A stretch of 64,000 nt of DNA. Source: Helopsaltes ochotensis (taxonomy: Eukaryota; Chordata; Aves; Passeriformes; Locustellidae). The notes beneath the pieces are model-generated. The model did no database searches. It was not told where the DNA came from and was given only the letters and a program-made list of their open reading frames with translations. The number at the start of each line of letters is the position of its first letter. Position 1 is the first letter of the stretch. Below, piece after piece: positions 60,272 through 64,000 of this stretch. The stretch spans positions 391,805 to 455,804 of the forward strand of contig VXBM01000660.1 in NCBI GenBank assembly GCA_013400155.1, written 5' to 3'. Both the position numbers and the translations under genes were made by a program.

Positions 60272-63200
60272 CAGGTTTCAATAGCTAGCAACAGACAGTT
60301 CATTTAGAACTTATGTAAAATGTTAATAGTGAGGCTAATTAGACTTTGTAGAAATTTTTCTACAAAAATTTTTCTGCTACCTTCTCAGCAGCTGAAAACT
60401 CTGAACTAGGTGAAAAGGTAAGCTTGATGTTTTGTGTACAAGAATTTCAAAAGAGTTGACAAAGAAGCTTACTCTATTCTATAGTCTGTAAAATATTGGA
60501 AAAGTTCAAGATTACTAAAACCACAGTAATATCCTGCCCACATCATCTTAAACAAAACTACTGAGTTGATTGTAACTCTGTCAGCTTGACAAAGAAAGAG
60601 GGATGGTTTTATTAAGGGAAAAAAATGGCCAGAAAGCTGAACACTGTTCCAAGCGCTATTCAGGGTCTACTGTGATCTTTGGATACATAAACAAGGAACA
60701 TCAAGCAGGGGAGAAGAGCCTGGCATTCAGGCTCAGCATTCAAGCAGCCAGTCAACAATTGATCCCCTGAAGGAGAGCAGTTGGAGGACAGTATCCGGTT
60801 CTGCTGCTCCTCCTCAAGAAGGCAGCTAACAATACAGAAAGAGTTCAGCAGCTAACCAGAAGACCCCCTGAGGTGTGTTTTACTATGATAAACTGAAGGG
60901 CTTAACTTTAACAAGTGGGAAGCTGACAACTCAATTAACATTGGTAAGAATGATCTGCAGTCATTGCCTAAGAGAGGTGCAATAGTGCGATGCTAGAGGA
61001 GATGAAACTAACCAGGTTCAAACCAGGAGAAAGGGACATGTTCTAAAAAGTGAGAACAGCTATCATTGGAGCGATTTCTCTAAGGTTAGTCTGCATTAAC
61101 AGAGAAATTGAAACATTAGGATTTTCTTTTCTGCGGACATGATCTAGTTTAAGCAAACTAATTCGCTGCAGTCTTATGCATTGCACAGGAGGTCCAATTA
61201 AATGCTTGCAGTGGTTCCTTTGGGCTTTTTAACTGTAATCTGTAGTTTGTGACTCTCCTGCCCTCCCCAAGACTGTCGTATGCATGTAAATGCTGCTCAC
61301 ACAAGTGCACATGCCTGCCACAGCTACTGGAGGATGAATTGCACACTCCCTCCATGGCACTGTAACCCACATGTTTTATGCTTCAGCATTTGACTTTGGC
61401 CCAAAGAAAGAGAGAACAGCTGTTGTTTAGACTCATTAAGAGCCAAGGAGCCCAACAGAGGTCTGTTCCACGCACTGCCTGTGCGTGAGCGGATCGGTAC
61501 GGCGCTACGGGAGCACAACCCAACAGTTGTTTCCAAAAGGCATGTGACAGCACCATCTACAACACCCTTCCCCACACCTTCCCTTAGACAGCACACAACA
61601 TCACCAGCTTCATCATTTTCCTATGGTTAACATAGCAAAGACCTTCAAATACTTGCAAATGAACTATTAAGTTAATTGACAGAATCGATGCTGAATTAGA
61701 GTTGCATATTTGTCATTTCAAACTCTGGGTCTACCCTGACACAGCCTTTTCCTGACTGTGCTGTATTTTGGTACTCGGTCAACTCTACCTGCTGGTCATT
61801 GCCTGAAAATGTCTTGTGCAAAACAATTGACTTAATGCCTCTTGTCTGCTCTCCTCTTGGCAGACCATGTGTCCATCTGGATTTACAACCTCCTATGACC
61901 ACCAGGCTACCTCTCATGACACAACCAATATCCTCACATATACACAGACTGTTTTTATCAAGTGGTGGCAGCTCCTAGGGCATTCTGGTTTTGCCTTATC
62001 TCCCTCTTTTATTAAATATCAATCTTTCTCGGTTTATAGCAGATTTTCCTGCGTTGTTCTTACAAGCAAAATCTAAGGTTGCATTAACCCTGTTTCATTA
62101 CCACTATTCTGTAATAGAAACACTTAACATAGTAATAAAATGACTCTGTAGCCCTGTTTTACCAATGGGTATTTATTGCTTGAGTGATGGTTTATAACAA
62201 ATGGACTGAAGAAAAAGAGTTCTCACCTAAACCTGCTCTTTATGGCAAACTGATAAAACCATGTCCACATAGCTGAGACTGAGACTCTAAAATGTGCCTG
62301 CTGCTCCAAGTAAAAAGTTACCTGAAATATCAAAATCTCCTGTTTAGTCATAGCAACGCTCTCTCAGAGATGTAAGAACAGGAAGGTTTCTCAAACACTT
62401 CAGCGAATAATCTGTGTCAAGTTTGATCTAAAGGGATAAATCTCTGCACCAGCTGTGTCACCGATGGGGATAGTCTTTATGTCCATTTGCTTTAATTATG
62501 TATGTTTTGTAGGAATTCCTTAACTGTTTGAACACTCACAGTTTCTTGGCAGGCAATTAAACATCCTTTTCATCTTTCTCCTGGATTTCACAGTTACAAG
62601 ATTTTTTTCTTCTGGGTTTTTTGTTGTTGTTGTTTTTTGGGGATTTTGTTTGTTTGTTTGTTTTGGGTGGGGTTTTTTTTCTTCTATTTTTGATAAATCT
62701 TTTACTGTAACTGCTTAAGAATCACAATACAGGCTGAAACAAAATCCTGTGAAATTGTGAATTAAATATTGTGAATATTTTGAAATAAAATCCTTCCTGG
62801 TCTGGTCCCTTCCTTCAACTGACAATAATTTTTGTAAATAAACTGTTCTGACTATCCTATGCTAATAGCCTTCCTTTTTTTTTCCAGGGTTTCATTCCAG
62901 CAGCAGTTCTGGCAGCTGTTGTCCACCTTCCATTTGAAATTGGATTGATTTCTGGTTTTCTGACAGCATAACATAAACATGATCTAGCACTAGACTTTGT
63001 TACATTGCGTTTCTGTTAACTACTGAACTTCAGTCAGGTTTGTATTCAAACTGCAGCATCACTGATTTGGAGTTGAAAGAACAATTTCTATAATCCCAAA
63101 GTAGAAGCTGCCAGATCCTTCTTAGTGATGGCAGTAAGAGATGCATGGTCAGTCTCTGATTATCACTGATTGGCAAGGTTAAAAAAAAATTTAAAATCCA

Positions 63201-63788
63201 AGGACTGAAACCAATTACATTAAGTCTCTGTTTGTCCCTAAATTTGCTGACCCTCTGTACTGTCTGGTTTGTCCTGTTCAGTAGAACAAAGTTTCCTTCA
63301 TTATTTCACACCTTGGGGAAGTTGTGCAGCCTTCACTCCTCAGCTGAGATTATCCCAGTGATGAAGGTTCAAGCTTTTAGGCTATATCTGCACTCCTAAG
63401 TAAGTAAAGGGAGTGGGAGTCCCTAATCCCCAAGACAAAGTGACACAGACTGATGGATACCCACAATGCTAAGGCCAAACCCACCCTCAACAGAATGGCT
63501 TCACCCAGAGCCCTGAGCACTCGGCTTCTGTCTCCTCCAGCCCCTGGTAGCCCTAAGATGCAATTGCTCATTTGTGTTTCTTTTGCTGGTTTACAATACC
63601 TAAAATAATATGAGAGATGTGGTATAGGTACCACATACAGCATGTGTGCCATTACACTAAGAAAAAAACAGCATGCTGACAGGTCTGACATCTGGAAACA
63701 CAAAACCTTCCAGGATTTGAGATGACTATCCAGCATGAAGGGAGCCAAACCTGTTTGCAGGGCATCTGACCCATTGGGCATGAAGTGG
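60272..63788. other. single-copy noncoding stretch with a T/G-rich tract
   Basis: I recognise no exon or repeat family. A T/G-rich low-complexity run spans 62608-62682 (ttgttgttg, tttgtttgtttg, gggtgggg). A small hairpin, gtagaaa/tttctac, lies near 60347-60363. The segment around 61140-61460 lacks repeats and low complexity and would be a reasonable place to look for a conserved noncoding element, but I cannot test conservation. The minus-strand frame at 63377-63781 (134 codons) has no recognisable domain. Confidence 0.5.
62608..62682. repeat. T/G-rich low-complexity tract
   Basis: The plus strand is almost only T and G, with GTT and GTTT micro-repeats and a ggtggggtttttttt end. Confidence 0.8.
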
Positions 63789-64000
63789 CAGGAACTACTT
63801 TCAAACCCTTGGAACCACAGAGACCTCTAAAGATAACTAATCCAGCCCTCTCTGCCTCAGACAGGGACATCTTTCACTAGATCAGATTGCACAAAAGCTC
63901 ACTGAATCTGGCCTTAAACATTTCTAGAGGCATCCACAAAAGCTCTGGGAAACCTGTTCCAAAGTCTCATTATGCTCTTCACAAAAATTCTTCCTTATGT
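63789..64000 (-). mobile_element. CR1 3' end, inverted, continuing beyond the window
   Basis: Read on the plus strand it runs from the CR1 terminus inward: aaacccttggaaccacagag, then acctctaaagataactaatc, then cagccctctctgcctcagac, then aaacctgttccaaagtctca, then caaaaattcttccttatgt. These match the reversed CR1 blocks (ggttggaagggacct, atctagtccaacccc, cagcctgttccagtgc, agaagttcttcctcatgt). It is cut by the window end, so its full length is unknown. Confidence 0.9.

Noticed and set aside
63377..63781. 134-codon minus-strand frame with hydrophobic stretches
   Set aside because: No family resemblance, and hydrophobic segments are expected by chance; it lies next to a CR1 fragment.

Overview
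The window reads as nuclear DNA of a sauropsid vertebrate, most likely a bird. CR1-type LINE fragments are the dominant interspersed repeat. A young LTR family occurs as solo LTRs, and a few very old MIR-like, archaic CR1-like and hAT-like remnants survive. I see no mammalian Alu, B1 or L1 sequence. Base composition is AT-rich and CpG-poor, with only two short CpG-rich patches, and no reading frame outside repeats exceeds about 140 codons. The species cannot be named from this sequence alone.

I find no protein-coding exon, tRNA or rRNA that I can defend. The window behaves like a gene desert or the inside of a very long intron. The only remnants of protein-coding sequence that I recognise are decayed pieces of CR1 ORF2 (endonuclease and reverse transcriptase) at about 29.8-31.6 kb, 48.4-48.7 kb and 58.3-60.3 kb.

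Layout: 0-0.1 kb, CpG-rich edge with an 11-bp tandem repeat; 0.1-7.7 kb, single-copy AT-rich DNA with a long hairpin (3.24 kb) and a purine-rich tract (3.64-3.9 kb); 7.76-7.90 kb, GATA microsatellite; 8.08-8.42 kb, solo LTR (minus strand) with a 6-bp target duplication; 12.56-12.80 kb, a second, unrelated LTR-like block; 16.12-16.63 kb, a 23-24 bp minisatellite that runs into a 353-base assembly gap, with a GC-rich patch carrying a splice-donor-like site on the far side; 17.1-29.8 kb, unique DNA; 29.83-31.56 kb, CR1 with its RT core deleted; 32.72-33.06 kb, second copy of the 8-kb LTR in opposite orientation with its own 6-bp duplication; 33.94-34.03 kb, CTCAT microsatellite; 37.1-37.9 kb, two CR1 3' ends; 38.29-38.48 kb, an A/C block followed by a T/G block; 44.1-44.85 kb, cluster of CR1 3' end, old CR1-like and hAT-like remnants; 46.5 kb, MIR-like SINE; 48.4-48.7 kb, minus-strand LINE RT fragment; 55.8 kb, 44-bp tandem duplication; 58.25-60.27 kb, long CR1; 63.79 kb to the end, minus-strand CR1 running out of the window.

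The most noteworthy observations are the two oppositely oriented solo LTRs with exact and different 6-bp duplications, and the minisatellite in which 15 of 21 complete units carry a consensus CSL/RBPJ octamer. The gap edge may also hide a CpG-rich first exon. Nothing here looks like an undescribed multi-gene system, since there are no genes to form one.
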